NCBI RefSeq assembly: GCF_030817015.1 | Contig: NZ_JAUSYS010000001.1 | Location: 2,294,001 to 2,358,000, forward strand | DNA from: Arthrobacter sp. V1I7 | GTDB lineage: Bacteria > Actinomycetota > Actinomycetes > Actinomycetales > Micrococcaceae | Reading direction: 5' to 3' | Length of the DNA stretch: 64,000 bases | In this document: piece by piece, positions 1-9,046 of the stretch | How the letters are laid out: each line of letters begins with the position of its first letter | Position numbering within the stretch: position 1 is the stretch's first letter | The notes under the pieces: generated by a model | What the model saw: the letters and a program-made list of their open reading frames with translations, nothing else | The model's database searches: none | What the model was told of the DNA's origin: nothing | Position numbers and translations under genes: made by a program

Positions 1-597
1 GCCACCCAGGACGTGGGCGCATTCGTGCACCTGTCCGGGGTCCTCAAGCGCGTCGCCGTCAAGCTCTCCAAGATCTGCAACGACCTCCGGCTGCTCTCGT
101 CCGGACCGCGGGCAGGCTTCGGCGAAATCAACCTCCCGGCCGTACAGTCCGGGTCCTCCATCATGCCCGGCAAGATCAACCCGGTGATCCCGGAAGTGGT
201 CAGCCAGGTGGCCTACGAAGTCATCGGCAACGACGTCACCATCACGATGGCCGCCGAAGCCGGACAACTCCAGCTCAACGCCTTCGAACCCATCATCGTC
301 CACAGCCTCCACAAGAGCATCACCCACCTCGAAGCAGCCTGCCGCACCCTTACCGCCCGCTGCGTCCGGGGCATCACCGCCAACACCGAACACCTCCGCC
401 TGACCGTGGAACAGTCCATCGGCCTCGTCACGGCGCTGAACCCCCACCTTGGCTACGCCACCGCAACCGCCATCGCCCAGGAAGCCCTCGCCACCGGCAA
501 AGGTGTTGCCGAGCTGGTCCTGGAACACGGACTGCTCACGGCCGGGCAGCTCCAGGAACTGCTCAGCCCCGAGCGCCTCGCCAACCTGAGTAAATAG
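1..597 (+). CDS. aspA: Aspartate ammonia-lyase, 3' part
   Basis: The frame is open from the first base, so the N-terminal half lies outside the window; 198 codons remain. Aspartase deaminates L-aspartate to fumarate and ammonia in the cytoplasm. The fumarase/aspartase signature [12 protein letters not shown] is encoded at about nt 151-186 and contains the mobile catalytic Ser loop. The following [16 protein letters not shown] stretch fits aspartase better than class II fumarase. An amino-acid permease starts 13 bp downstream with its own Shine-Dalgarno, so the two are probably one operon for asparagine/aspartate uptake and breakdown. Seen: signature and frame. Inferred: aspartase rather than fumarase. 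Confidence 0.9.
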   Translation, partial: ATQDVGAFVHLSGVLKRVAVKLSKICNDLRLLSSGPRAGFGEINLPAVQSGSSIMPGKINPVIPEVVSQVAYEVIGNDVTITMAAEAGQLQLNAFEPIIVHSLHKSITHLEAACRTLTARCVRGITANTEHLRLTVEQSIGLVTALNPHLGYATATAIAQEALATGKGVAELVLEHGLLTAGQLQELLSPERLANLSK

Positions 598-610
598 ACA
601 AAGGACTTTT

Positions 611-2164
611 ATGATCCAGCCTCAACCGGCCAGCACCCAGAAACAGGCCATTACCGACCACACCATTCCGGCGCATGCCCACGCCTCCGAGACCGCCCTC
701 CATGTCGAGGATGAGGGCTACCACAAGGGCCTCAAGCCCCGCCAGGTCCAGATGATCGCGATCGGCGGCGCCATCGGCACCGGGCTCTTCATGGGGGCGG
801 GCGGCCGGCTGGCCACGGCCGGACCGGCCCTGGTCCTCAGCTACGCCGTATGCGGCTTCTTCGCGTTCATGATCCTGCGCGCGCTCGGCGAACTCGTGAT
901 GCACCGGCCGTCCTCAGGCTCGTTCGTGTCCTACGCACGCGAGTTCTTCGGTGAGAAGGCCGCCTTCGTCACCGGCTGGCTCTACTGGCTGAACTGGGCC
1001 ATGACGGCGATCGTGGACATCACCGCCGTCGCGCTCTATATGAACTTCTTCAAGAAGTACTGGGCCCCCATCGCGGACGTGCCGCAGTGGACCTGGGCCC
1101 TCGCCGCCCTCATCCTCGTGCTGGGCCTGAACCTGGTCTCCGTCAAGGTGTTCGGCGAGCTGGAGTTCTGGTTCGCCCTGATCAAGGTGGTGGCCTTGGT
1201 GACCTTCCTGGTGGTGGGCATCTACTTCGTTCTCTTCGGCACCCCGGTGGCAGGGCAGGAGGTCGGCTTCAGCCTGATCCAGGACAACGGCGGACTGTTC
1301 CCGAACGGCCTGCTGCCGGCGGTCGTGGTGATGCAGGGCGTCGTGTTCGCCTACGCCTCGATCGAGCTGATTGGCACCGCGGCCGGCGAAACCGAAAACC
1401 CCGAGAAGATCATGCCGAAGGCCATCAACACGGTGATCGTCCGCATCGCCGTCTTCTACGTTGGCTCCCTGGTCCTGCTCTCCCTGCTCCTGCCGTACAC
1501 CTCCTACACGGCCGGCGAAAGCCCTTTCGTCACCTTCTTCGGTTCCATCGGGGTGGAAGGCGTGGACGCGATCATGAACCTGGTGGTCCTCACCGCGGCA
1601 CTGTCCTCGCTGAACGCCGGATTATACTCCACCGGGCGCATCATGCGGTCCATGTCGGTCACGGGCTCCGCCCCCAAGTTCGCCGCACGCATGAACAAGG
1701 CCGGCGTACCCTACGGCGGCATTGCGCTCACCGCGGCCGTGGCGGTCCTCGGCGTCGTGCTTAATGCGCTGGTACCGGCAGAAGCCTTCGAGATCGTCCT
1801 GAACGTCGCATCCCTGGGCATCATCAGCACGTGGGGCATGATCGTTCTGTGCCAGATGCAGCTGCAGCGGCTGGCCGGCCGCGGCGAACTGCTGCGGCCC
1901 AGCTTCCGGATGCCCGGCTCGCCCGTCACCGGCTGGCTCACGCTCGCGTTCCTGCTGGCCGTCCTGGTGCTGATGGCTTTCGACTCGCCGGTAGGCACCT
2001 GGACGATAGCCTCGCTGCTGGTCATCATCCCGCTGCTGATGCTCGGCTGGCGCCTCTGCCGCCACCGGATCCTGGAACTGGCAGCGGTGCGCGACGGCTT
2101 CACCGGACCGTACCCGTTGGTGGCCAACCGGCCGGCCCGAGGCGCCGGCGGGGACGACAGCTAG
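611..2164 (+). CDS. ansP: APC-family amino acid permease, AnsP-like
   Basis: A 517-residue integral membrane permease of the amino acid-polyamine-organocation superfamily. The first transmembrane helix carries the family motif [14 protein letters not shown] (residues 51-64). About twelve hydrophobic segments follow, and a hydrophilic N-terminal tail of about 40 residues has several His. The SASIEL-like core [27 protein letters not shown] is typical of the AnsP/CycA/GabP branch. ATG at 611 has AAAGGA eight bases upstream. Lying directly behind aspartase favours L-asparagine or aspartate as substrate; D-alanine/D-serine/glycine-type transport cannot be excluded from sequence alone. Confidence 0.85.
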   Translation: MIQPQPASTQKQAITDHTIPAHAHASETALHVEDEGYHKGLKPRQVQMIAIGGAIGTGLFMGAGGRLATAGPALVLSYAVCGFFAFMILRALGELVMHRPSSGSFVSYAREFFGEKAAFVTGWLYWLNWAMTAIVDITAVALYMNFFKKYWAPIADVPQWTWALAALILVLGLNLVSVKVFGELEFWFALIKVVALVTFLVVGIYFVLFGTPVAGQEVGFSLIQDNGGLFPNGLLPAVVVMQGVVFAYASIELIGTAAGETENPEKIMPKAINTVIVRIAVFYVGSLVLLSLLLPYTSYTAGESPFVTFFGSIGVEGVDAIMNLVVLTAALSSLNAGLYSTGRIMRSMSVTGSAPKFAARMNKAGVPYGGIALTAAVAVLGVVLNALVPAEAFEIVLNVASLGIISTWGMIVLCQMQLQRLAGRGELLRPSFRMPGSPVTGWLTLAFLLAVLVLMAFDSPVGTWTIASLLVIIPLLMLGWRLCRHRILELAAVRDGFTGPYPLVANRPARGAGGDDS

Positions 2165-2198
2165 CACCGCACAGCGGTTTGAACCGTTGGACTTCCAC

Positions 2199-2241
2199 GC
2201 GGCACTGCGACATCCGGATCATCGGAATGTCGCAGTGCCGC
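2199..2241 (+). terminator. 15-bp perfect inverted repeat after the permease
   Basis: GCGGCACTGCGACAT (2199-2213) is perfectly complementary to ATGTCGCAGTGCCGC (2227-2241), with a 13-nt loop. There is no U tract, as is common for high-GC actinobacterial terminators. It lies 35 bp after the permease stop and most likely ends that operon. Confidence 0.6.
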
Positions 2242-2559
2242 GGCATGGGTCAGTCAGGGCGCTTGGGGGCCCAGAGCAGGAGATCCCCCGGCCGGGGCGG
2301 TTGGAGCCGTCGCCTTGAGCCCTACGAAGAAAGAGTGGGTGGGAGTGTTTCCGATGTTTTCTCCGGAATGCTCCTGCGCCGGTATCCAGCGGGCCACACC
2401 GGCCGGTATCTCACCCTCCAGCTCTCGGCCTCCGGTGAAAAGGCGGCGGTGGACGTCGCTCAGGGGTGGCATACGATACGAACAGGTCCTGGAAGAATTG
2501 AGCCCACCGCGCGACTCACGACGCTTTCGTGACCGCCTGCCTGAAGGGAAACCGAACAA
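2242..2559. other. Gene-free stretch
   Basis: No open frame here has a credible start, codon use or family resemblance. A purine-rich stretch TGAAGGGAAACC just before 2560 is the ribosome site of the next gene. No purine-regulon operator was found. Confidence 0.6.
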
Positions 2560-3582
2560 ATGTCGCACACCACCGTTGATTCCGGTGCAGGCTCTGTCCG
2601 TCCTGTCCGATGGGGAATCCTAGGCACAGGCTTCATTGCCGACCTGCAGGCCTCGGACCTGATCGAGCACGGGTTCACCATCCAGGCTGTGGGCTCCCGA
2701 AACGTCGCATCGGCCGCCGAATTCGCCGCGAAGTTCCACATCACCTCGGCCCATGGGAGCTACGAGGACCTGGTGGCTGACGCCGAGGTGGATGTCGTGT
2801 ACATCTCGACACCGCACCCCTTCCACTACGAAAACGCCTTGCTCGCCCTCAACGCGGGCAAACATGTGCTGATTGAGAAGCCCTTCGCCATGAACGCCTG
2901 GCAGGCCCGGGAAATCGTGGACCTCGCCGAGTCCACGGGACTGGTCGCCCTTGAAGCCATGTGGACCCGGTACCTTCCGCACATGGTCCGGATCCGCGAG
3001 CTGGTCAGGTCCGGCGCCCTGGGCGAAGTCCGGACGGTGATCGCGGACCACAACCAGAATCTGCCAAAGGATCCGCTCCACCGGCTCAACGACCCGGCGC
3101 TGGGCGGTGGCGCACTCCTGGACCTGGGCATCTACCCCGTTTCCTTCGCCTTCGACGTGTTCGGGGCACCCGTCAATATCCGGGCCATGGCCAGCATGAC
3201 CGCCACCGGCGTGGACCGGCAGACCGCGATGATCTTCGAATACACGGAGGGGCAGCAGGCCCTGTTGCACTGCGCGCTGGACACGGCAGGGCCAAACCGC
3301 GCCTCGATCATCGGCACCGGAGGCAGCATCGCCATCGATTCGGTCTGGTACACGCCATCGCCCTTCACCCGATACGACGCTGGCGGAAACGTCGTGGAGA
3401 GATTCGATGAGCCGGTCACCGGCCGCGGGATGCAGTACCAGGCGTGGGAGCTTGAGCGGCTTATTGGCACCGGAGCCATTTCCAACGACATCCTGTCGCC
3501 GCGGGACAGTGCACTCGTCATGGCGACGATGGACGACGTGAGACGCCAGATCGGACTCACCTACGAGGGTGACCGAAGCTAG
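2560..3582 (+). CDS. Gfo/Idh/MocA-family oxidoreductase
   Basis: A 340-residue cytoplasmic NAD(P)-dependent oxidoreductase. The N-terminal Rossmann motif GILGTG is at residues 19-24 and the family EKP motif (here IEKPFAMN) at 106-108. The C-terminal half has the alpha/beta substrate domain with GGGALLDLGIYPV. It resembles the dihydrodiol dehydrogenase/glucose-fructose oxidoreductase branch, which acts on sugars, inositols or diols. AAGGGAAACC precedes the ATG. It has no operator of the purine type and is probably a stand-alone neighbour. The substrate cannot be read from the sequence. Confidence 0.8.
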   Translation: MSHTTVDSGAGSVRPVRWGILGTGFIADLQASDLIEHGFTIQAVGSRNVASAAEFAAKFHITSAHGSYEDLVADAEVDVVYISTPHPFHYENALLALNAGKHVLIEKPFAMNAWQAREIVDLAESTGLVALEAMWTRYLPHMVRIRELVRSGALGEVRTVIADHNQNLPKDPLHRLNDPALGGGALLDLGIYPVSFAFDVFGAPVNIRAMASMTATGVDRQTAMIFEYTEGQQALLHCALDTAGPNRASIIGTGGSIAIDSVWYTPSPFTRYDAGGNVVERFDEPVTGRGMQYQAWELERLIGTGAISNDILSPRDSALVMATMDDVRRQIGLTYEGDRS

Positions 3583-3679
3583 GCAGCCCGGTGCGCATAG
3601 ACCGAGCACTTGGCGCCGGTGCCATTGGCTGGCAGTCGGAGGACCGGCTCTCGGACGGAGCGGGCTCGCCTCGCGGGAG

Positions 3680-3745
3680 TTGACACGTGTTGGAGCATAG
3701 GGTTGACTTTTGCATATGCTGAAATAACAGTTCCACGATACGGAA
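3680..3745 (+). promoter_or_regulatory. uraD-hiuH promoter with 21-bp operator doublet
   Basis: A -35 box TTGACA (3680-3685) and a poor -10 box TTGACT (3703-3708) are 17 bp apart. Immediately downstream are two 15-bp palindromes of the form TTNC-N7-RGAA/GAAA: TTGCATATGCTGAAA (3710-3724) and TTCCACGATACGGAA (3731-3745). Their starts are exactly 21 bp apart. The same layout occurs at five other promoters in this window. Sites just downstream of a -10 box would block transcription, so repression by the IclR protein at 41691-42446 is the likely reading. Confidence 0.7.
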
Positions 3746-3806
3746 ATTGTTTCCCGTATAGCCCGACACCCGTGGATGCCAGCATCGAGCTTTTAGGACC
3801 TGGCCC

Positions 3807-4304
3807 ATGCTAGTTGACGAGTTTAACAAGGCTGACCGGCCGGACGTTGTTGCGTCCTTGCGACCCTGTCTGGACATTGAGCGCTGGATTGACGAAGTGG
3901 CCGACTCGCGGCCCTACTCCGACCTCGACTCACTTCTGGAGGCCGCTCGACGGGCGGCGGATCCGTTCACCGCGGACGAGCTGGAAACGGCCCTGGCCCA
4001 CCATCCCCGCATTGGGGAGCGCGCGGCGGGCACGAGCATCGAGGCACGCCTCTCCACCTCTGAACAAGCCGGGCTCGGAGCGGAAAATCCGGCGATCGCT
4101 CAGGCCCTGGCGGACGGCAACCGTGTCTACGAGGAGAGATTCGGGCAGGTGTTCCTGATCCGTGCGGCGGGCCGCAGCCGGGAAGAGATCCTGGCGGCGT
4201 TGCACGCCAGGCTCGCCCACACACCGGAGCAGGAAGAACGAATCATAGGCGAGCAGCTGCGTGAAATCGCCGTGCTCCGACTCGAAGGACTGGTGAGCAA
4301 GTGA
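3807..4304 (+). CDS. uraD: 2-oxo-4-hydroxy-4-carboxy-5-ureidoimidazoline decarboxylase
   Basis: A 165-residue cytoplasmic enzyme that decarboxylates OHCU to (S)-allantoin, the third step after urate oxidation. The catalytic HPRIGE motif (HPxIG) is at residues 66-71, and the alpha-helical composition and length match the OHCU decarboxylase family. Further family-like text includes NRVYEERFGQVFLI (substrate-pocket region) around residues 108-121. The stop codon overlaps the GTG start of hiuH by four bases, so the two are translationally coupled. The leader carries the operator doublet at 3710-3745. Uricase itself is 35 kb away under the same operator. Confidence 0.93.
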   Translation: MLVDEFNKADRPDVVASLRPCLDIERWIDEVADSRPYSDLDSLLEAARRAADPFTADELETALAHHPRIGERAAGTSIEARLSTSEQAGLGAENPAIAQALADGNRVYEERFGQVFLIRAAGRSREEILAALHARLAHTPEQEERIIGEQLREIAVLRLEGLVSK

Positions 4305-4642
4305 GCGTCTCGCACGTAACTACCCACGTACTGGATACCGGATCTGGCAGGCCTGCGGCCGGAATCTCCGTGACGCTGCACGTCCTCGATGGCGGGCGCT
4401 GGGTCCAGATTGCCACCGGTTCCACGGACGCCGATGGGCGGGTCAAGGACCTTGGCCCCGAGCGGCTAACCTCCGGGACGTACCGGCTGGGCTTCGATAC
4501 CGGGTCCTACTTCGCTGCCACCGAAACGGAGACGTTCTTTCCCGAAGTGATCCTCACTTTCGGGGTGGACGGTGATCAGGCGCACTACCACGTGCCGCTG
4601 CTGCTGAGCCCCTTCGCCTACTCCACTTACCGGGGCAGCTAG
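4301..4642 (+). CDS. hiuH: 5-hydroxyisourate hydrolase (transthyretin-like)
   Basis: A 113-residue protein of the transthyretin-related family, which opens 5-hydroxyisourate to OHCU. The N-terminal signature SHVTTHVLD (residues 4-12, with the active-site His) and the exact C-terminal YRGS tetrapeptide that separates hydrolases from transthyretin are both present. It starts with GTG inside the uraD stop (GTGA overlap). It completes the urate to allantoin path together with uraD and the uricase at 38984. Confidence 0.95.
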   Translation: MSVSHVTTHVLDTGSGRPAAGISVTLHVLDGGRWVQIATGSTDADGRVKDLGPERLTSGTYRLGFDTGSYFAATETETFFPEVILTFGVDGDQAHYHVPLLLSPFAYSTYRGS

Positions 4643-4725
4643 GCCCACGTCCCCGCGGGCCAGTCCGTCCGATAGCTTGAAGCAAAGAAACTCAGGCCAG
4701 CATTCAAAGATGAAACGAGGCTGCC

Positions 4726-5332
4726 GTGGCTGCTGGAGAAGGGACCACCTTCCTGATGCACCTCGGCGGTAAGCTCGAGATCGTCCCAAAAGTAGCCCTG
4801 CGCAACCGCGACGATCTTTCCCGGGCCTATACCCCCGGCGTCGCCCGCGTTTGCCAGGCCATCGCGGAGAATCCCGACGCCGCCCGGAACCTCACCGTCA
4901 AGCGGAACACCATCGCCGTGGTCACCGATGGTTCCGCCGTTCTGGGCCTCGGCAACATCGGCGCTGCCGCGGCCCTCCCGGTAATGGAAGGCAAAGCCGC
5001 GCTGTTCAAGCAGTTCGCGAACGTCGATGCCTGGCCGGTCTGCCTCGATACCCAGGACACCGAGGAAAACATCAAGATCGTCAAGGCCATCGCCCCCGTC
5101 TACGGCGGCGTGAATCTTGAGGACATCGCCGCCCCTCGCTGTTTCGAGATCGAAAACCGGCTCCGCGCATCAATGGCCCAGGACGCGATCGCCAAACAGG
5201 TGGCTGACGACGAGCTCAATGCCAGCTACATTATCCCCAGTCTCTTCGACCCCCACGTGGCCGCTGACGTCGCCGCCGCGGCCGCAAAATGCAGCCGCAG
5301 CAGCACACACTGCAGCCCACGCCCACGCCTGA
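4726..5332 (+). pseudogene. Remnant of malic enzyme (copy 1), fused to an aceE-like leader
   Basis: Compared with the intact malic enzyme at 42651-44063, this copy lacks the first ~85 residues and most of the NAD-binding half. It starts with the leader and first codons of aceE (MAAGE; nt 4685-4745 match 24390-24450 almost base for base), then joins malic enzyme at TFLMHLGGKLE. After ENRLR it jumps to a short SMAQDAI fragment and then to VADDELNASYIIPS, so two internal segments are gone. Near 5285-5295 the frame slips: the ancestral stop TGA at 5330-5332 is now out of frame and the main frame runs on into malate synthase. The retained catalytic-domain fragment cannot bind NAD(P). Non-functional as a malic enzyme. 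Confidence 0.88.
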
Positions 5333-5357
5333 TTATCCGTCTCGGAAGGACCACCCA

Positions 5358-6956
5358 ATGGCTATCTCAGTCACAGATCCCCGCCCTATCGAGCGTGCGG
5401 AGGAGATCCTCAACCCCAAGGCCCTGGCGTTCGTGGAAGCTCTCCACACCCGCTTCGCAGGGACGCGCGCCGAACTTTTCGCAGCCCGTCGCGTCAAGCG
5501 CCAGCGTGTTGCCGAGACGGGCAAGCTGGACTTCCTGCCTGAAACCAAGGACGTGCGCGACCGAGACTGGACGGTTGCGCCGGCACCGGCTGCTCTGCAG
5601 GACCGCCGGGTGGAAATGACCGGCCCGGCCTCCCCCGCGAAGATGGCCATCAACGCGCTCAACTCCGGGGCCAAGGTGTGGCTGGCGGACCTCGAGGACG
5701 CCAGCACGCCCGCGTGGTCAAACGTGGTGGGTTCCATCCTCAACCTGCGCGACGCGGCTGACGGCACGCTGAGCTTCACCTCGGCGGAGGGCAAGGAGTA
5801 CAGGCTCCGCACGGACGCGCCGCTGGCCGTCGTAGTGGCCCGGCCGCGCGGCTGGCACATGCCGGAAAAGCACGTACTGCTAGACGGCGAACCGGCCGTG
5901 GGTGCCCTGGTGGACTTCGGCCTGCACTTCTTCCACCTGGCCGAACGGCTGCTGAAGAACGGGCAGGGTCCGTATTACTACCTGCCGAAGATGGAGAGCC
6001 ACCTCGAGGCCCGGCTGTGGAACGATGTGTTCATCTTCGCGCAGGACTACCTGGGCATCCCGCAGGGCACGGTCCGGGCCACGGTGCTGATCGAGACCAT
6101 CCCGGCCGCGTTCGAGATGGACGAGATCCTCTATGAACTGCGTGATCACGCCTCCGGCCTCAACGCCGGGCGCTGGGACTACCTCTTCAGCATCATCAAG
6201 TATTTCCGCGATGCCGGCCCGGAGTTCGTCCTCCCGGACCGCGCCTCGGTGGCGATGACAGCGCCGTTCATGCGCGCCTACACCGAGCTCCTGGTCAAGA
6301 CCTGCCACCACCGCGGTGCCTTCGCCATGGGCGGGATGGCAGCCGTGATCCCCAACCGCCGCCACCCCGAGGTCACCGCGGCGGCCTTCGAGAAAGTCCG
6401 TGCGGACAAGACCCGCGAGGCCAACGACGGCTTTGACGGTTCGTGGGTGGCCCACCCGGATCTGGTCCCCATCTGCCAGGAAGTGTTCGATGCTGTCCTC
6501 GGCGACCGCCCGAACCAGCTGGACAAGCAACGCCCGGAGGTCTCGGTGACCACCGAGCAGCTGCTGGACATCGCCTCCGCGAAGGGGCAGGTCACCGAAA
6601 CCGGGCTGCGGCTGAACCTGTACGTCGCCGTCGCCTATACGGCCGTCTGGCTCTCCGGAAGCGGCGCAGTGGCCATCCACAACCTGATGGAAGATGCCGC
6701 TACAGCGGAAATCTCCCGGTCCCAGGTCTGGCAGCAGATCCGTAACAAGTCCGTCTTGGCGGACACGGGCAACACCGTGACCCGCGAGCTGGTGGAGCGG
6801 ATCCTGGGCGAGGAGACCGGACGGCTGCGGGCCGAGTTCGGCGACGAAGCCTTCCGCCTGTACTACGGCCCGGCCAGCAACCTCATCGCGGATATCTGCC
6901 TCTCCGAGGAGTACACCGATTTCCTCACCCTTCCCGCCTACGAACTGGTGGGCTGA
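5358..6956 (+). CDS. aceB: Malate synthase A, copy 1
   Basis: A 532-residue enzyme that condenses glyoxylate with acetyl-CoA to malate. Start ATG 5358 follows GGAAGGA and matches the start of the second copy; an in-frame upstream start at 5289 lies in the remnant malic enzyme and is rejected. Family features: VWLADLEDASTP, RPRGWHM, LPKMESHLEARLWN, IETIPAAFEMDEILYELRDH with catalytic acidic residues, AFAMGGMAAVIPNRR and DGSWVAHPDLVPI. Length agrees with malate synthase A. It is intact although the genes on both sides are wrecked. The copy at 44099-45697 has the same length and is clearly paralogous but has diverged over most of its length. Confidence 0.95.
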   Translation: MAISVTDPRPIERAEEILNPKALAFVEALHTRFAGTRAELFAARRVKRQRVAETGKLDFLPETKDVRDRDWTVAPAPAALQDRRVEMTGPASPAKMAINALNSGAKVWLADLEDASTPAWSNVVGSILNLRDAADGTLSFTSAEGKEYRLRTDAPLAVVVARPRGWHMPEKHVLLDGEPAVGALVDFGLHFFHLAERLLKNGQGPYYYLPKMESHLEARLWNDVFIFAQDYLGIPQGTVRATVLIETIPAAFEMDEILYELRDHASGLNAGRWDYLFSIIKYFRDAGPEFVLPDRASVAMTAPFMRAYTELLVKTCHHRGAFAMGGMAAVIPNRRHPEVTAAAFEKVRADKTREANDGFDGSWVAHPDLVPICQEVFDAVLGDRPNQLDKQRPEVSVTTEQLLDIASAKGQVTETGLRLNLYVAVAYTAVWLSGSGAVAIHNLMEDAATAEISRSQVWQQIRNKSVLADTGNTVTRELVERILGEETGRLRAEFGDEAFRLYYGPASNLIADICLSEEYTDFLTLPAYELVG

Positions 6957-6960
6957 CGGA

Positions 6961-7221
6961 TGGCGGTATCCCCCACGCCCTCTCTTTCCAGGAAGGATCT
7001 GGCCAGCGTCGACGCGCAGCTCACCGCCACTGACACGCTCATGGACGAACCCCGCTGCCGCCCGGGCCCTCGCCGCCTTCGTCCTTCGGGGCGTCCAGTG
7101 CGGCGCTGCAGGTGCCGCTGACGTGCAGGCGCTCACAGGCGTCGAACTTTCCCAACTCATTGTGCTGGCCCACCCAAGGCTCGCCGCGCAGTCCTCACAA
7201 CCGCAAGGAGCAAACTCATGA
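6961..7221 (+). pseudogene. Remnant of aldolase/citrate lyase-like gene (copy 1)
   Basis: The first ~27 codons match the start of the 426-residue protein at 45701-46981 and the rest matches its last ~55 codons. About 346 codons are missing. The join is at an ATG that both flanks share (45776 and 46814 in the intact copy), so it is an in-frame deletion of about 1,038 bp at microhomology. One extra C in the run after GACGAA then shifts the frame, giving an early stop; the ancestral stop TGA (7219-7221) overlaps the allE start. Non-functional. Confidence 0.9.
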
Positions 7222-8039
7222 GCAACTACTTTTCCCCCGAAGGCGGCCTGCCCCCGCAGACACAGCTCCTCACCGACCGGGCCGTGGTCAAGGAGGCCTA
7301 CACGGTCATTCCGAAGGGCGTCATGCGTGACATCGTCACGTCCAATCTGCCCGGCTGGACCAAGACCAGATCCTGGATCATAGCCCGGCCCATCGCCGGC
7401 TTCGCCACCACCTTCAGCCAGCTCATCGTCGAGGTGGCCCCCGGCGGCCGCAGCGACAAACCGGAGGTGGAGGCCGGCGTCGAGGGCGTCATCTTCCTGA
7501 CCAAGGGCTCGCTCTCGCTGACGCTGGACGGCGACATCCACCGGATTGAAGAGGGGGGCTATGCGTACCTCGCAGCGGGTTCAGACTGGAAGGTCAGCAA
7601 TGACGCGCCTGCCGGCGGTGAGGCGGCGTCGTTCCACTGGGTCCGCAAGGCCTACGAACCGCTCGAGGGGTACATCGCGAAGTCCTTCGTCACCCGCGAC
7701 CAGGACGTGGAGCCGCGGCCCATGCCCGGGACGGACGGCGCCTGGGCCACCACGCGGTTCGTGGACCCGGACGACCTGGCGCACGACATGCACGTCAACA
7801 TCGTCACCTTCAAGCCGGGCGCCTCCATCCCGTTCGCTGAAACCCATGTCATGGAGCACGGGCTGTTCGTCCTGGAAGGCAAGGCCGTCTACCGGCTCAA
7901 CGACGACTGGGTGGAAGTGGAGGCCGGCGACTTCATGTGGCTCCGCGCCTTCTGCCCGCAGGCCTGCTACGCCGGCGGCCCGGGCAACTTCCGCTACCTG
8001 CTGTACAAGGACGTCAACCGCCAGATCCGGCTGACCTAG
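7218..8039 (+). CDS. allE: (S)-ureidoglycine aminohydrolase, copy 1
   Basis: A 273-residue bicupin that hydrolyses (S)-ureidoglycine to (S)-ureidoglycolate and ammonia. Two cupin halves are visible. The C-terminal one carries the metal-binding set HVNIVTFKPGASIPFAETHVMEHG, with His, Glu, His and a downstream FMWLRAFCPQACYAGG. ATG 7218 follows GGAGCAAACTC. It overlaps the degraded upstream gene by four bases. The second copy (47006) has an extra eight-residue Gly/Ser/Asp-rich loop in the linker that this one lacks. A weak hairpin (8045-8073) follows before the hyi promoter. Confidence 0.93.
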   Translation: MSNYFSPEGGLPPQTQLLTDRAVVKEAYTVIPKGVMRDIVTSNLPGWTKTRSWIIARPIAGFATTFSQLIVEVAPGGRSDKPEVEAGVEGVIFLTKGSLSLTLDGDIHRIEEGGYAYLAAGSDWKVSNDAPAGGEAASFHWVRKAYEPLEGYIAKSFVTRDQDVEPRPMPGTDGAWATTRFVDPDDLAHDMHVNIVTFKPGASIPFAETHVMEHGLFVLEGKAVYRLNDDWVEVEAGDFMWLRAFCPQACYAGGPGNFRYLLYKDVNRQIRLT

Positions 8040-8105
8040 AATGCCAGGCACCCCGGCCACGGTCCGGGCGCCTGTGCCCAACCGGCCGCGCCTGAGGACT
8101 CGGGG

Positions 8106-8170
8106 TTGACGGGCAACCATTACCACCCTAACCTTTTCATAAAGCAAGATAAAGATTCCGTATTATGAAA
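8106..8170 (+). promoter_or_regulatory. hyi operon promoter (copy 1) with 21-bp operator doublet
   Basis: TTGACG (8106-8111) and TAACCT (8129-8134) are separated by 17 bp. The 15-mers TTTCATAAAGCAAGA (8135-8149, good left half only) and TTCCGTATTATGAAA (8156-8170) follow directly, with starts 21 bp apart. The arrangement is conserved at 47969-48034 in front of the second hyi, while the sequence between conserved elements differs. That is good evidence of function. Confidence 0.75.
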
Positions 8171-8207
8171 TACATCGTTTGCCGATAGAGCCAATAAGGA
8201 CGGATCA

Positions 8208-8993
8208 ATGACGTACTCCGTAAACTGCTCCATCCTGCTGACCGAACTGCCGCTCCTGCAGCGCCCCGCCGCAGCCAAGGCAGCAGGCTTTGACGCCGTC
8301 GAATTCTGGTGGCCCTTTGACACCTCGGTCCCGGGGGACGCCCACGTTACCGCTTTCGAGCGCGCCATCACCGACGCCGGCGTCCAACTCACCGGCCTGA
8401 ACTTCAATGCCGGCAACATGCCGGGCGGTGACCGCGGCCTGGTGTCCTGGCCTTCGCGATCGGCCGAGTTCCTGGACAACATCGATGCCGTCGCCGGCAT
8501 CGGCGCACACCTCGGCTGCAAGGCGTTCAATGCTCTCTACGGCAACCGCATCGACGGGGAATCTGCCGAAAAGCAGGACGCCGTCGGCGCCGAAAACCTC
8601 GCGGCCGCCGCCGCCGGTATCGCCCGGATCGGGGGGACCGTATTGCTGGAGCCGGTCAGCGGAGCACCGAGATATCCACTCCTGACCGCCGCCGACGTCC
8701 TGGACGTGATTGCCCGGGTCAAGGCCGAATCCGGTATGGAGAACGTCAAGCTCCTCGCGGACTTCTATCATCTGGCGGTCAACGGTGACGACGTCGCGGC
8801 GGTCATCGAGAACCATGCCAAGGACTTCGGCCATATCCAGATTGCCGACAGTCCCGGCCGCGGAGCCCCCGGAAGCGGTGATCTGCCGCTCGGCGAATGG
8901 ATCGAACGCAGCCGCGAACTCGGCTACGCCGGCTATACCGGCCTGGAATACAAGGAACCCGCCGAAACAGCCTTCGGCTGGGTCCTCCGCTAA
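8208..8993 (+). CDS. hyi: Hydroxypyruvate isomerase, copy 1
   Basis: A 261-residue TIM-barrel protein of the AP-endonuclease-2/xylose-isomerase-like fold that interconverts hydroxypyruvate and tartronate semialdehyde. Family stretches are FDAVEFWWPF, LNFNAGNMPGGDRGLVS, VLLEPVS (metal-ligand Glu), LLADFYHLAVNGDD (Asp/His ligands), FGHIQIADSPGRGAPGSG and GLEYKE. The length is typical. ATG 8208 is preceded by AAGGACGGATCA. It heads the glycerate-pathway operon hyi-glxR-gcl-allB. Confidence 0.92.
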   Translation: MTYSVNCSILLTELPLLQRPAAAKAAGFDAVEFWWPFDTSVPGDAHVTAFERAITDAGVQLTGLNFNAGNMPGGDRGLVSWPSRSAEFLDNIDAVAGIGAHLGCKAFNALYGNRIDGESAEKQDAVGAENLAAAAAGIARIGGTVLLEPVSGAPRYPLLTAADVLDVIARVKAESGMENVKLLADFYHLAVNGDDVAAVIENHAKDFGHIQIADSPGRGAPGSGDLPLGEWIERSRELGYAGYTGLEYKEPAETAFGWVLR

Positions 8994-9046
8994 CGGGCCT
9001 CGCATCAACGCCCAGCCGGTCAAACGAAATCAGCAAAGGAATCGTT

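Noticed and set aside
2254..2623. Short frames on both strands between the permease and the Gfo/Idh gene
   Set aside because: No ribosome sites; they overlap each other and the next gene's start.
3746..3760. Third operator candidate TTTCCCGTATAGCCC next to the uraD doublet
   Set aside because: Only the left half fits; the right half lacks GAAA/GGAA and the 21-bp spacing is not kept.
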